Position numbers and translations under genes: made by a program
Notes under the pieces: model-generated
What the model was told of the DNA's origin: nothing
Seen by the model: only the letters and a program-made list of their open reading frames with translations
The model's database searches: none
DNA from: Marinobacter koreensis
GTDB taxonomy: Bacteria; Pseudomonadota; Gammaproteobacteria; Pseudomonadales; Oleiphilaceae
Assembly (NCBI RefSeq): GCF_023156285.1
Contig: NZ_JAKZAJ010000001.1
Location: 248,001 to 312,000 of the forward strand
Direction: 5' to 3'
Length of the DNA: 64,000 nt
Shown here: positions 1 to 7,962 of the stretch, in pieces
How positions within the stretch are numbered: the first letter of the stretch is position 1
Layout: each line of letters starts with the position of its first letter

Positions 1-8
1 AGAAAACC

Positions 9-584
9 ATGAAACTCACAGCCAAACTCCTCACTGCTGCCGCGTTGCTGACTGCTTCTGCCACTGCTATGGCTCACTCCGGCCACGCCGAAGGCGGCTT
101 CACCAGCGGCCTGCTGCACCCCATGCTGGGCCTGGATCACCTGCTGGCCATGGCCGCCATCGGTTTCTGGAGTGTGCGCCAGAGCAAGCAGATGAAAAAC
201 GCCACTCCGGCCTTCGTGATCGGCGGCATGATTCTCGGCGCCACCCTCGCCTGGGGCGGCCTGAGCCTTTCGGGTGTGGAAACAGGGATTACCTTCTCCG
301 TGCTGGTCGCCGGCATCCTGATTGCCACACTGGCGAAACTGCCGACGGCTGTGGGTGGCACTCTGGTTGGTGCGTTTATGCTGTTCCACGGCTTTGCTCA
401 TGGTGCTGAAATGCCTGCCGTGGCGACTCTCGCCACTTACGTGGCTGGATTCTCTATCGCTACGCTTGCCATCACCTTCGCCGGCCGTGGATTGGGTAGC
501 TTGATGCTGAAGGTGGATAGCCGGTTTAGCCGTGGGGTTGGTGGTGTGCTGGCGGTTGCAGGGGCGTACCTGGCGGCTGCTTGA
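9..584 (+). CDS. hupE: HupE/UreJ-family nickel permease
   Basis: A 191-residue inner-membrane protein. Residues 1-22 look like a cleavable signal peptide (basic start, Ala/Leu core, AMA before His-Ser-Gly-His). The motif HPMLGLDHLLAM at about 37-48 and the HGFAHGAE motif starting at His127 are hallmarks of the HupE/UreJ family, whose His and Asp residues are thought to bind Ni2+ for delivery to urease or hydrogenase. About five further hydrophobic segments follow. In relatives the gene usually ends a urease or hydrogenase cluster, which would lie off the left edge of this window, so the choice between hupE and ureJ cannot be made here. Confidence 0.85.
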   Translation: MKLTAKLLTAAALLTASATAMAHSGHAEGGFTSGLLHPMLGLDHLLAMAAIGFWSVRQSKQMKNATPAFVIGGMILGATLAWGGLSLSGVETGITFSVLVAGILIATLAKLPTAVGGTLVGAFMLFHGFAHGAEMPAVATLATYVAGFSIATLAITFAGRGLGSLMLKVDSRFSRGVGGVLAVAGAYLAAA

Positions 585-615
585 TACGCGCGTTAAAACG
601 ACCAGAAAGCAGACA

Positions 616-649
616 CGAAAGCCGCTCGGGAAACAGGGCGGCTCTTTCG
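616..649 (+). terminator. Probable terminator hairpin after the permease gene
   Basis: Arms CGAAAGCCGC (616-625) and GCGGCTCTTTCG (638-649) pair with one two-base bulge, 31 bases after the permease stop codon. The downstream T-run is weak, so this is a modest candidate. Confidence 0.45.
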
Positions 650-660
650 TTATCCACTCT

Positions 661-680
661 AAAAATAAATCTGTCCCAGG
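661..680 (-). repeat. Dispersed GGGACAG repeat, copy 1
   Basis: On the minus strand this reads CCTGGGACAGATTTATTTTT, one mismatch from the shared core CCGGGACAGATYTATTTTC. It lies between the permease gene and the Dnd-like operon. Its orientation is opposite to the copies at the other end of that operon. Confidence 0.75.
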
Positions 681-794
681 TTTGTTTTTCTGTTTGGCGT
701 GGATTAGCCCTTGGCAAACTTTTCGGTAGAAACCGGTCGATATGTTACGATTACGCAAATTTTTTGCCGTACAACCATGCATGGCGGGCGCCAG

Positions 795-1925
795 ATGAGT
801 CTTGCAACACAGAGTCAACACGATCACCTAGAGTTAACCAGAAAATGCCTGAGAGAGAATTTCCTCGCTGATTCCCGACCATGGATAATCGCTTACTCGG
901 GTGGTAAAGACTCGACGTTAGTACTCCAGCTTGTGTATGAGCTGCTTCAATCACTTCCCGAGTCGCAACGTAAACCTGTTCATGTTTTATCCTCCGACAC
1001 GAGAGTTGAAGCTCCCAACATTAAAGATTATGTGGAAAATAGTCTAAGGAGCATAGGCGAGCACGCTAGGTTTTCCGGGTTAGATCTTGTTACACACCTA
1101 ATTCGTCCTGAGGCGGCAGAGGGTTTTTGGGTAAACCTTATTGGCAAGGGGTACCCTCCTCCCACAAGGTGGTTTAGGTGGTGTACGACACGGATGAAGA
1201 TACGTCCGGTAACCAAGGTGATAGAAGAGATCTGTGGCAAGTCCGGCAGTGCAATACTGTTGCTTGGCACAAGGTATGCCGAGAGCGCTTCGCGCGGACG
1301 AGCTATGGATGCGAGGAAAAGCAATGACAGAGGTTTAAATCCACATCACGAAATTCCGAACGCATTGGTGCTCAGTCCCATTTCACATTGGAATACCGAT
1401 CAGGTGTGGGAGTATCTGTTCATGAATAACCCGCCACCATGGGGAGGAAGTCATGATTTTATGCTTGACTTATACCGTCAGGCTAATGGTGGAGAGTGTC
1501 CGGTTGTTACTGACCTGAACACCCCGTCCTGCGGTGGTAGCCGATTCGGGTGTTGGACATGTACGGTTGTCAAGGCTGACAAATCGATGCAAGGCTTTAT
1601 CGAAACCGGGGATGAATGGATGCGCCCACTGAACGATTTTCGAAACTGGTTAAAAGAAATGCGTGAAGACGAGAACAATCGCCAGCGTTTTCGGAGAGAC
1701 GGCCGGCCCGGTATCGGTCCGTTTACTAGTGAGGCTCGAAAAAATATCTTGGATAAATTATTGGAGCTTGAGAAGAGCGTTGGAATCCGGTTAATTGATG
1801 ATGAGGAGCTACGTTGTATCCAATCTATCTGGGATGAAGAGTTCGACTTAATGAAATCGGCATTGAAACTTTCTGCAAAGAATGGTCGGTTTCCTAATAG
1901 AATGGTTGGGGGGCATTATGCTTGA
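795..1925 (+). CDS. dndC: DndC-like DNA phosphorothioation sulfurtransferase
   Basis: A 376-residue PAPS-reductase/PP-loop protein. The ATP-pyrophosphatase loop SGGKDS is at 35-40. Cysteines at 130 (RWCTTRMK) and at 235, 246, 253 and 256 (ending RFGCWTCTVV) match the pattern that carries the 4Fe-4S cluster in DndC. In known systems DndC activates the DNA backbone and, with DndD and DndE, swaps a non-bridging phosphate oxygen for sulfur supplied by a cysteine desulfurase. The frame is open back to a TTG at 711, but the ATG at 795 gives the family-like N-terminus. First gene of a tight six-gene operon; its last 8 bases overlap the next gene. The DNA is AT-richer than the flanking genes. Confidence 0.85.
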   Translation: MSLATQSQHDHLELTRKCLRENFLADSRPWIIAYSGGKDSTLVLQLVYELLQSLPESQRKPVHVLSSDTRVEAPNIKDYVENSLRSIGEHARFSGLDLVTHLIRPEAAEGFWVNLIGKGYPPPTRWFRWCTTRMKIRPVTKVIEEICGKSGSAILLLGTRYAESASRGRAMDARKSNDRGLNPHHEIPNALVLSPISHWNTDQVWEYLFMNNPPPWGGSHDFMLDLYRQANGGECPVVTDLNTPSCGGSRFGCWTCTVVKADKSMQGFIETGDEWMRPLNDFRNWLKEMREDENNRQRFRRDGRPGIGPFTSEARKNILDKLLELEKSVGIRLIDDEELRCIQSIWDEEFDLMKSALKLSAKNGRFPNRMVGGHYA

Positions 1926-2118
1926 CTCACAAAACGAGGGCGTTCAAGTTTTGTTGAAAGAGCTGGCCATTGATAATGGAGTCCCCGAACAAATATTGCC
2001 TGAACTGTTCTCCTTGCTGGAGCGGTATCCACGTTTAAATCATGGTGATATGCAACAGTTGCAGAGGGAGCTAAATAAGTTAATATCGACTGCCGTTAAA
2101 GATCGCCAAGTAGAGTAA
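1918..2118 (+). CDS. Small protein of the DNA-modification operon
   Basis: A 66-residue, acidic, apparently helical protein with no signal peptide or membrane segment. The ATG at 1918 overlaps the dndC stop and follows a GGGGGG ribosome-binding tract; the gene ends 3 bases before dndD, so it is probably translationally coupled to both. A Pro-Glu-rich middle is followed by a helix rich in Gln and Leu. I associate small proteins in this position with DndC/DndD-type operons, but its function is not established from the sequence. It is shorter than stand-alone DndE and shows no DndE motifs; DndE appears instead in the gene starting at 4142. Confidence 0.7.
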   Translation: MLDSQNEGVQVLLKELAIDNGVPEQILPELFSLLERYPRLNHGDMQQLQRELNKLISTAVKDRQVE

Positions 2119-2121
2119 CAA

Positions 2122-4149
2122 ATGATTATTAAAAATTTGATTATCAATAATTTGTTCTCCTATTACGGAGTGGTCGATTTCAATCTTGCGCCAGTTGACG
2201 GTCGTCCGATAACGGTAATTCTAGGAAGGAACGGCTTTGGAAAAACCAGTTTCATCAATTCATTGAAATTGCTTTTTACCGGCGTAAATAAAGAAATTCG
2301 TTCAGATGTTGAGAGGCACAGATTACCTTCATATCGCCAATATATTGAAGGTGATGGATCGGAGTGGTTAGGTATAAGAAATAGAAAATGCTTAACTTCA
2401 GGCGCGTCATGCAGTGTAGAGGCGATTTGGGATGAAGATTTTGGAGAGGTTTCTGTAAAAAGAGCTTGGAAATTTAACAAAAATGACCAGTTTGAAGAAG
2501 AGCTTCTAGAGGTAAATCATCCGTTGTATGGATCGTTAGAGGGTTCAGCTGCTCAAAAATACTTAAATGTATGTTTGCCCGAAGATTACGTTCCTTTTTT
2601 CTTTTTCGATGGAGAAGAGCTGGAGGAGTTAGCTGAGGCTAACCGAAATGCGACAATCGAGCGTATGGAGCAGCTTCTCAATATTAAATCTGTTGAGAAC
2701 ATCCGCGAGGCACTGAAGCAGTTAATGTCGGGCTGGAAAAGTGAGGCCATGGATCAGCAGGCGAAAGCTGATCTAAATAAAGAAAAGAATAGATTGTCTG
2801 AATACTATGAAGAAAAGCAGAGTCTAGATCAGGAGTTGGGGGATATAGAGGCTGAAATAGCGCGACTAAATTATGATATTAAAGATATTAGTAACCGCAT
2901 GTCTAGTCTCAACTCTTATGGCTCAAAGAATAAAGAGATCGAGTTTAAGGCAAAGCTTGATAGCCTCCGTGCACGACAGGCTGATCTCCGCATCGAGCTA
3001 TCTCAAGTTCTCGGACACCAGCCTTTTTTGCTTTTACTGCCAACGCTCGTCGAGAAGTCGATATCCGAATGCGAATCCGTCCTTGACAGTAAAGCAGTCG
3101 GATATCAAGAACTGATTAACAGTGTTAGGGAGCAAATGACCTGGGCGCTGACTCAGCCCCCGCATTCTAGGCCAATGCTAACATCTGACCAAACAAAGTT
3201 TTATCTTGACAAGTTAAATGGTGTTATTGACCTTTTTAAACAAGATACTGAAAAGGATAGTGTGTTTTCGCTAGACACAGCAACGGCTAATGGTGTCCTA
3301 GAAAGTCTTCGTCCATTCTCTCGTAAAAGTAGTGCGATAAGTAGTGTTGCTAGAGATATGGCCATGTTGCAAAAAATTACTTTCGAAATATCAGAAATTG
3401 AGAAGAGACTATTAGATGTTTCTCACTTGTCGGACGAAGAACAGCGACGGTTTAAAAAGTATGAGCAAGAACTTGAAAGTACAAAGGCAGAGCTGCTGGA
3501 GCAAGAGCGTCGGAAGATATCGGTGGGCGGAAAGTTGAATGTTTTGCTTCAATATATTACCAAGGCAGACTCAAGTATTAAGCAAGCTTTAAATAGGGTA
3601 GAAATAACTACTTCGGTTCGTCAGCGACTAGATTTGGCCTCTAACATTGAAAGAGCGCTAGGTGAGTATAAAAGTGTTTTGAAATCACATCGAAGGCAAG
3701 ACTTGGAAGAGAAATACAATGAAAAGTTCAAATTGTTAATGGATTCCCATGGCCTTATCGAAAAGATTGAGATTGATGACGCATTCAATACACGCTATTT
3801 TGCCGCTGATGGGAAGGTGATTGGGTTGTCGAGTATATCTGCAGGCATGAAACAACTATCCGCAACTGCCTTAATTTGGACTTTGGGTGAAATCTCTGGC
3901 AAAAGCGTTCCAGTTGTCATCGATACACCGTTAGGAAGGATCGACAGGCTGCATCAACTGAACCTTCTGAAAAAATATTATCCTGTTGCTGGTGAGCAAG
4001 TAGTTCTGTTGCCAACTGATTCCGAGCTTGACGAGCAGAAATATGGAATATTGAGCCCCTTTATTGCTCGAACCTATTTGCTGAACAACCCTTCGGGCGA
4101 CCAGACGAGTGCTCAAATTGCCGAGCGCAAAGAGGTTCTTTATGGCTGA
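2122..4149 (+). CDS. dndD: DndD-like SMC/Rad50-type ATPase
   Basis: A 675-residue protein with an SMC-like plan. Walker A GRNGFGKTS is at 35-43. A DndD-typical FFFFDGEELEEL stretch comes at about 155-167. Two predicted coiled-coil stretches follow (about 218-268 and 420-465). An ABC signature-like SAGMKQLS is at 573-580, and Walker B ends in VVIDTP with Asp601. Length fits DndD (about 660 residues). No CxxC zinc hook is visible. In known phosphorothioation systems DndD hydrolyses ATP and is thought to open or nick the target DNA for DndC. The last 8 bases overlap the DndE-FtsK gene. Confidence 0.9.
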   Translation: MIIKNLIINNLFSYYGVVDFNLAPVDGRPITVILGRNGFGKTSFINSLKLLFTGVNKEIRSDVERHRLPSYRQYIEGDGSEWLGIRNRKCLTSGASCSVEAIWDEDFGEVSVKRAWKFNKNDQFEEELLEVNHPLYGSLEGSAAQKYLNVCLPEDYVPFFFFDGEELEELAEANRNATIERMEQLLNIKSVENIREALKQLMSGWKSEAMDQQAKADLNKEKNRLSEYYEEKQSLDQELGDIEAEIARLNYDIKDISNRMSSLNSYGSKNKEIEFKAKLDSLRARQADLRIELSQVLGHQPFLLLLPTLVEKSISECESVLDSKAVGYQELINSVREQMTWALTQPPHSRPMLTSDQTKFYLDKLNGVIDLFKQDTEKDSVFSLDTATANGVLESLRPFSRKSSAISSVARDMAMLQKITFEISEIEKRLLDVSHLSDEEQRRFKKYEQELESTKAELLEQERRKISVGGKLNVLLQYITKADSSIKQALNRVEITTSVRQRLDLASNIERALGEYKSVLKSHRRQDLEEKYNEKFKLLMDSHGLIEKIEIDDAFNTRYFAADGKVIGLSSISAGMKQLSATALIWTLGEISGKSVPVVIDTPLGRIDRLHQLNLLKKYYPVAGEQVVLLPTDSELDEQKYGILSPFIARTYLLNNPSGDQTSAQIAERKEVLYG

Positions 4150-5647
4150 TATTTTTCTCAACGCAGATGATTCTAGGCTCGTTAAGGAACTAACTAGTTT
4201 CGGCCTAAAGTATGATGGGGCGCATCAGTATTGGATAATTCGGCTCGCATTGACAAAATCTCTATCGATCAAAACCCCTCCAGATCAGTCGTTTGATTCT
4301 CATAGAACTGGTGGCAATCAATTCCACCTGAGGCAGGTGACAGGCTATGGGGCTGCCCCTGACGATAACGGAAATGAACAAGATTTTGATTTGGCGATTC
4401 GGGCTATTCTATCGTCATACCATGAGGAAGACCTATTTTCCGATAATAAAAAGTACAAAAATTTTCTTAACAGGCATATTTGTCGAGGCCTAAGTGAATT
4501 TCGATCAGGTTGGTCACGTAGTCACGATTTTTACGGATATTTATACCAGGAATTGGTTGAGCCAGTCGCTAATGAGAAACAAATAGCAGGCGAAACCTCT
4601 TCTAGCCGCCTAGAGCAGCTTAAAGAGGCATTACATGAACTTGGTGTTTCTGCATCGGTAAAAGAGATTTTGCGTGGAGCACGATTGGAAAGGTTTCTTT
4701 TATATCTTAATGATGTTTCGCAATATGATGTATTAAAGCGAGGCGTCGATAAGCTCTCGTTTCAGATGGGGCTAAAAAACTCCGCTCCAGTTCTGAGTCA
4801 TACCTCTGAAAGAAAAGTTGTGTCGCTGGATATCCCACTTCCGAAAAATGAACAAAGGACTATTTCTCCAGCTCCACTTGAACAATGGGTTGGTAACAGT
4901 GAGTTCAAAATTCCTATCTGGTTGGGTCAAACTGTTTCCGGAGAAGACTTTGGTTTTGATTTGGCTGAGGCGCCCCATTTACTAGTTGCTGGTACGACAG
5001 GCAGTGGAAAAAGTGTTTGTATTCATTCCATTATACTTTCTTTGTTGTCTGGAAATTCACCGGAGAAACTTAAATTAGCGTTAATTGATCCTAAGCAAGT
5101 CGAGTTCGCTCCTTATAACGGCATTCCTCAGTTATATGATTCTAAAGTTGTATCTTTCATTGATGATGCAGATTCCTTGTTATCAAATTTAGTTGACGAA
5201 ATGGAGGAAAGGAACCGGTTGCTAGCGGACGTTAACGAGAGCAATTTAGATGTTGCCTTGGCTAATGGGTCATTGGATCTACCTCGTATTGTTTTGGTTG
5301 TAGAAGAACTCGCTGATTTATTAATGCAGTCTAAGGAGTTGGAGGGTTACTTGGTGAGATTAGCCCAAAAGGCACGGTCTGTTGGTATACACCTTGTATT
5401 GGCAACTCAGCGCCCAGACTCCACCATACTTACAGGGTTGCTTCGTAGTAATATTCCTAGCCGGATCTGTTTGCTTGTTCAGAAGAGTACTGAATCTAAA
5501 ATTGTGATCGATGAGACCGGTTCTGAGAAGCTCCTTGGCAAGGGTGATATGTTAATAAAGATGTCTGGGGAGCAAGAACTTCACAGGGTTCATGGAGCAA
5601 TGATCACCGAGGCTGACAGAACTAGAATTGTCGGTCGAGTCAGATAG
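4142..5647 (+). CDS. DndE-like domain fused to an FtsK/SpoIIIE DNA translocase
   Basis: A 501-residue protein. Residues 1 to about 125 resemble DndE (DUF1832): an RLALTKSLS helix, an FHLRQVTGYG segment and an NRHICRGL segment match the order of conserved blocks in stand-alone DndE, which binds nicked DNA. Residues from about 230 form a RecA-type FtsK/HerA motor: Walker A GTTGSGKS at 284-291, a sensor region ATQRPDSTILTGLLRSNIPSRI, and GSEKLLGKGDMLI, all very close to FtsK. Walker B reads VLVVEELADL with Glu388-Glu389, where FtsK normally has Asp-Glu. There are no membrane segments and no C-terminal gamma (KOPS-reading) domain, so it is not the cell-division FtsK. An ATG upstream at 4109 also exists in frame, but 4142 fits DndE better. 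Confidence 0.85.
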   Translation: MADIFLNADDSRLVKELTSFGLKYDGAHQYWIIRLALTKSLSIKTPPDQSFDSHRTGGNQFHLRQVTGYGAAPDDNGNEQDFDLAIRAILSSYHEEDLFSDNKKYKNFLNRHICRGLSEFRSGWSRSHDFYGYLYQELVEPVANEKQIAGETSSSRLEQLKEALHELGVSASVKEILRGARLERFLLYLNDVSQYDVLKRGVDKLSFQMGLKNSAPVLSHTSERKVVSLDIPLPKNEQRTISPAPLEQWVGNSEFKIPIWLGQTVSGEDFGFDLAEAPHLLVAGTTGSGKSVCIHSIILSLLSGNSPEKLKLALIDPKQVEFAPYNGIPQLYDSKVVSFIDDADSLLSNLVDEMEERNRLLADVNESNLDVALANGSLDLPRIVLVVEELADLLMQSKELEGYLVRLAQKARSVGIHLVLATQRPDSTILTGLLRSNIPSRICLLVQKSTESKIVIDETGSEKLLGKGDMLIKMSGEQELHRVHGAMITEADRTRIVGRVR

Positions 5648-5659
5648 TAAGGGAGCGAG

Positions 5660-6838
5660 ATGATGGATGGACTAGTGATTTATGAGATGAAACCTATCTC
5701 CCTTACGTTGGATAGGGTGGGGCCTTTTAGAGATAAGCCGTATTGTGTTGATTTTACCGATGAAAGTGGTGAGCCATGCAATGTTTTCATGTTAATTTCG
5801 AAAAATGGTTCCGGTAAGACTACAGTTCTTGATGTATTGGCGAGCCTATACGGAATGCTGGAGCTCGATCCCCACGAAGCGATTCGGTTTGGGCAAGAAG
5901 ATCTTGATGAAGGAAACGGTCGGGCTCAGTTGGATCTACGAGTTAGACTGTCTTGGAATGGCGAGGATTTAACAATCATTCTTTCTCTTCTTGCCGGTGA
6001 ACTAGGCCCTGAGGTTTCACTTAAAGTATGGGCCGACGACGATTTGAACGCAATAAATGCTGATTCGTGGCATAGGTTTGGTTATCGGCGAGTTTCGTCA
6101 GGGCGTTTGAGTGCTATATCCAAAGCGGATGAATTAGCTTTGGATATAACGAGTGTGGTACGTAATAGCTTTGGTAGTCGTCCTGATGGTCAGTTTGAGG
6201 GCAATACCTTGACCTTGCCGACTGCATTATTCTTCTCAGCTTACCGAGATATTCCTCCGATTAAATCAAGTCCGGGCTCTGCTGGATCTAAGCGGGGGAT
6301 CGCTGAGCCTAATCATTGGGGATATAGTTCTTTGCAGCGTTTTAATCCTCACAGTGACGATTGGGAGGACTCGTTAGATAACTTGCTGGTATGGTTAAAA
6401 TGGTTGGATGATGGTCGGTTCGAGAAAGCTAGAGAGATTATCAACGATCGTGCGTTTTCGGACTCAAGTAAAGTATTATTAGACGTAAGAAGAGACCCGC
6501 CGGAGGCTGTTGTACGATGCAACAGTGATGACGAGCAAGAGCACCGACTTGATAGGCTAAGCAGCGGGGAAAAGAGCTTGGCGTATTTGTTTTTGAGGAT
6601 TGGCGCTCATATTACCCAGAATTCAATTATATTGATAGATGAGCTGGACATACATTTGCATATTAGGTGGCAGCATAAGCTTGTCAATGAATTGAAGGCT
6701 CTCGTTGCTAAAAATCCAGGCCTTGTTGTTATCATGACAACTCATTCCACCGAAATTCTTGATGTTTACTCTAATAGCCTTAAGGTATCGGAAGATGGAT
6801 TAATTAAGGGTGGTCATATAATAACTAATATGCAGTAA
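5660..6838 (+). CDS. ABC/AAA-type ATPase, likely defence effector partner
   Basis: A 392-residue OLD/RecF-like ATPase without a long coiled coil. Walker A is SKNGSGKTT at 47-55 (Ser in place of the usual first Gly), the ABC signature LSSGEKS is at 300-306, Walker B is IILIDELD with Asp327-Glu328, and the switch histidine is His362 in TTHSTEI. Such ATPases dimerise around ATP and gate a nuclease partner. It starts 12 bases after the DndE-FtsK gene, behind GGGAG, and is followed after 11 bases by a DUF4435 gene. ATPase plus DUF4435 is the arrangement of the anti-phage PARIS system (AriA/AriB), but this protein is shorter than AriA as I remember it, so orthology is not claimed. Confidence 0.82.
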   Translation: MMDGLVIYEMKPISLTLDRVGPFRDKPYCVDFTDESGEPCNVFMLISKNGSGKTTVLDVLASLYGMLELDPHEAIRFGQEDLDEGNGRAQLDLRVRLSWNGEDLTIILSLLAGELGPEVSLKVWADDDLNAINADSWHRFGYRRVSSGRLSAISKADELALDITSVVRNSFGSRPDGQFEGNTLTLPTALFFSAYRDIPPIKSSPGSAGSKRGIAEPNHWGYSSLQRFNPHSDDWEDSLDNLLVWLKWLDDGRFEKAREIINDRAFSDSSKVLLDVRRDPPEAVVRCNSDDEQEHRLDRLSSGEKSLAYLFLRIGAHITQNSIILIDELDIHLHIRWQHKLVNELKALVAKNPGLVVIMTTHSTEILDVYSNSLKVSEDGLIKGGHIITNMQ

Positions 6839-6849
6839 GAGACATTTTC

Positions 6850-7698
6850 ATGCCGAGCTTTAAAGAAATTGAATCCGGTAATATTACCTCGTACTACACG
6901 GGAGGCATAAAGGTCTTTCTAGAGTCTAGTGATGACCTTTATATATTTCAGAACATCTGGTTTAGTGATGTTTTAGACAAAGTTCGATTCGAAAGTGTTA
7001 GTGATGAAGATGGTGCCTCCGGGGGGTGTAGCAAGGTTGTAAAGGCTGTTGACGAATCTAATCAACAGGATATATCTGCATTTGGCGTGGTTGATAGAGA
7101 CTCACTTTTTAGTGACCAATCTCCGAGTAAGGAAGTTTTTTGGGAGAAAGATGATGAAGAGTTTAGGAAAGCTCAGCCGTTCGGAGATAGAGTGCATGTT
7201 CTCCGTCGCTGGGAAATTGAAAACTATTTATTGAAACCTGAAGCGATTAGCAAGATCGTTTCAGATCTTCAACTACGTGAGATATCCAGCGATGAGGTGG
7301 TCGTTGAGATTGCAAGCATTGAAGACGATCTTGTGTTTTTGTCTGCGATGGTCCTTCATTGTGTTGCTAATAAAAAAGTTACTCCTAGTGATAAGTTTGG
7401 TAGCGGTAAGGAGGGAGTTGATTTAAAGGAGGTAATAGAGCGGCATTTGTGTGTGCAAAGCGAAAGCTTGGATGGCGAAATTGAGAAAATTAGGTCTTTT
7501 GCTGAGAGCAAGTTGGGACATGAGCGGTGGGACAGTTTAAATCGCGTTTTGGATGGTAAGCGGTGCCTCAATCGATTGAAAGACCTACTCAATATCAGTT
7601 TTAAGAAGAACGAGGAAAGAGGTTTTTTAGCCACAGCAGTAAAAAATTTAGGTCTAATTGACAGTGAGTTGAAAGAATTCATCCAAAGGTTACATTAA
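6850..7698 (+). CDS. DUF4435 (TOPRIM-like) putative effector nuclease
   Basis: A 282-residue soluble protein. The N-terminal block VFLESSDDLYIF carries Glu25 and Asp28-Asp29; FGVVDRDS supplies Asp82 and Asp84; LRRWEIENYLL at about 118-128 is the characteristic DUF4435 Glu-Asn block. Together these resemble a TOPRIM metal site (Glu, then DxD). In PARIS the DUF4435 partner AriB is held inactive by the ATPase and released on infection to cleave host tRNA; whether this protein acts on RNA, or on DNA according to its phosphorothioate status, cannot be read from the sequence. Last gene of the operon; no terminator hairpin is obvious, but three GGGACAG repeats follow within 270 bases. Confidence 0.75.
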   Translation: MPSFKEIESGNITSYYTGGIKVFLESSDDLYIFQNIWFSDVLDKVRFESVSDEDGASGGCSKVVKAVDESNQQDISAFGVVDRDSLFSDQSPSKEVFWEKDDEEFRKAQPFGDRVHVLRRWEIENYLLKPEAISKIVSDLQLREISSDEVVVEIASIEDDLVFLSAMVLHCVANKKVTPSDKFGSGKEGVDLKEVIERHLCVQSESLDGEIEKIRSFAESKLGHERWDSLNRVLDGKRCLNRLKDLLNISFKKNEERGFLATAVKNLGLIDSELKEFIQRLH

Positions 7699-7766
7699 TT
7701 TTTATGGATCTGCGGCACCCAGTGGCCCGCCAATGTAAGTAGTGGGTAAACCCTTTGTAAGATCGA

Positions 7767-7790
7767 AAGCCGGGACAGATCTATCTTCGG
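7767..7790 (+). repeat. Dispersed GGGACAG repeat, copy 2
   Basis: Plus-strand copy with GCCGGGACAGATCTATC as its core, ending in TTCGG. It sits just after the DUF4435 gene, in opposite orientation to copy 1 on the other side of the operon. Confidence 0.8.
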
Positions 7791-7868
7791 GGTTGAATGA
7801 GTCGGGCAGGTTCGCCGACAGTTAGGAAGTCAGGAGGGTTTTTCACAGCCAGCCCCATGCATTTCTGG

Positions 7869-7892
7869 AAACCGGGACAGATTTATTTTCGG
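7869..7892 (+). repeat. Dispersed GGGACAG repeat, copy 3
   Basis: Plus-strand copy whose core ACCGGGACAGATTTATTTTC matches the consensus throughout. About 80 bases from copy 2 and 43 bases from copy 4, so three copies are clustered here. Confidence 0.85.
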
Positions 7893-7935
7893 AGCTTCGT
7901 TGAGAAATCAGAGCTGACCTGAATCACTATCCAGG

Positions 7936-7962
7936 AAAACCGGGACAGATCTATTTTTCCGG
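7936..7962 (+). repeat. Dispersed GGGACAG repeat, copy 4, overlapping a gene end
   Basis: Plus-strand copy beginning AAACCGGGACAGATCTATTT and ending in CCGG. Its CTA (7951-7953) is the stop codon, read on the minus strand, of the NYN gene; the last residues of that protein, SPEK, are encoded by repeat sequence. Confidence 0.85.

Noticed and set aside
4142..5647. Cell-division FtsK
   Set aside because: No N-terminal membrane helices and no gamma domain; the N-terminus is DndE-like and the gene is in a modification operon.
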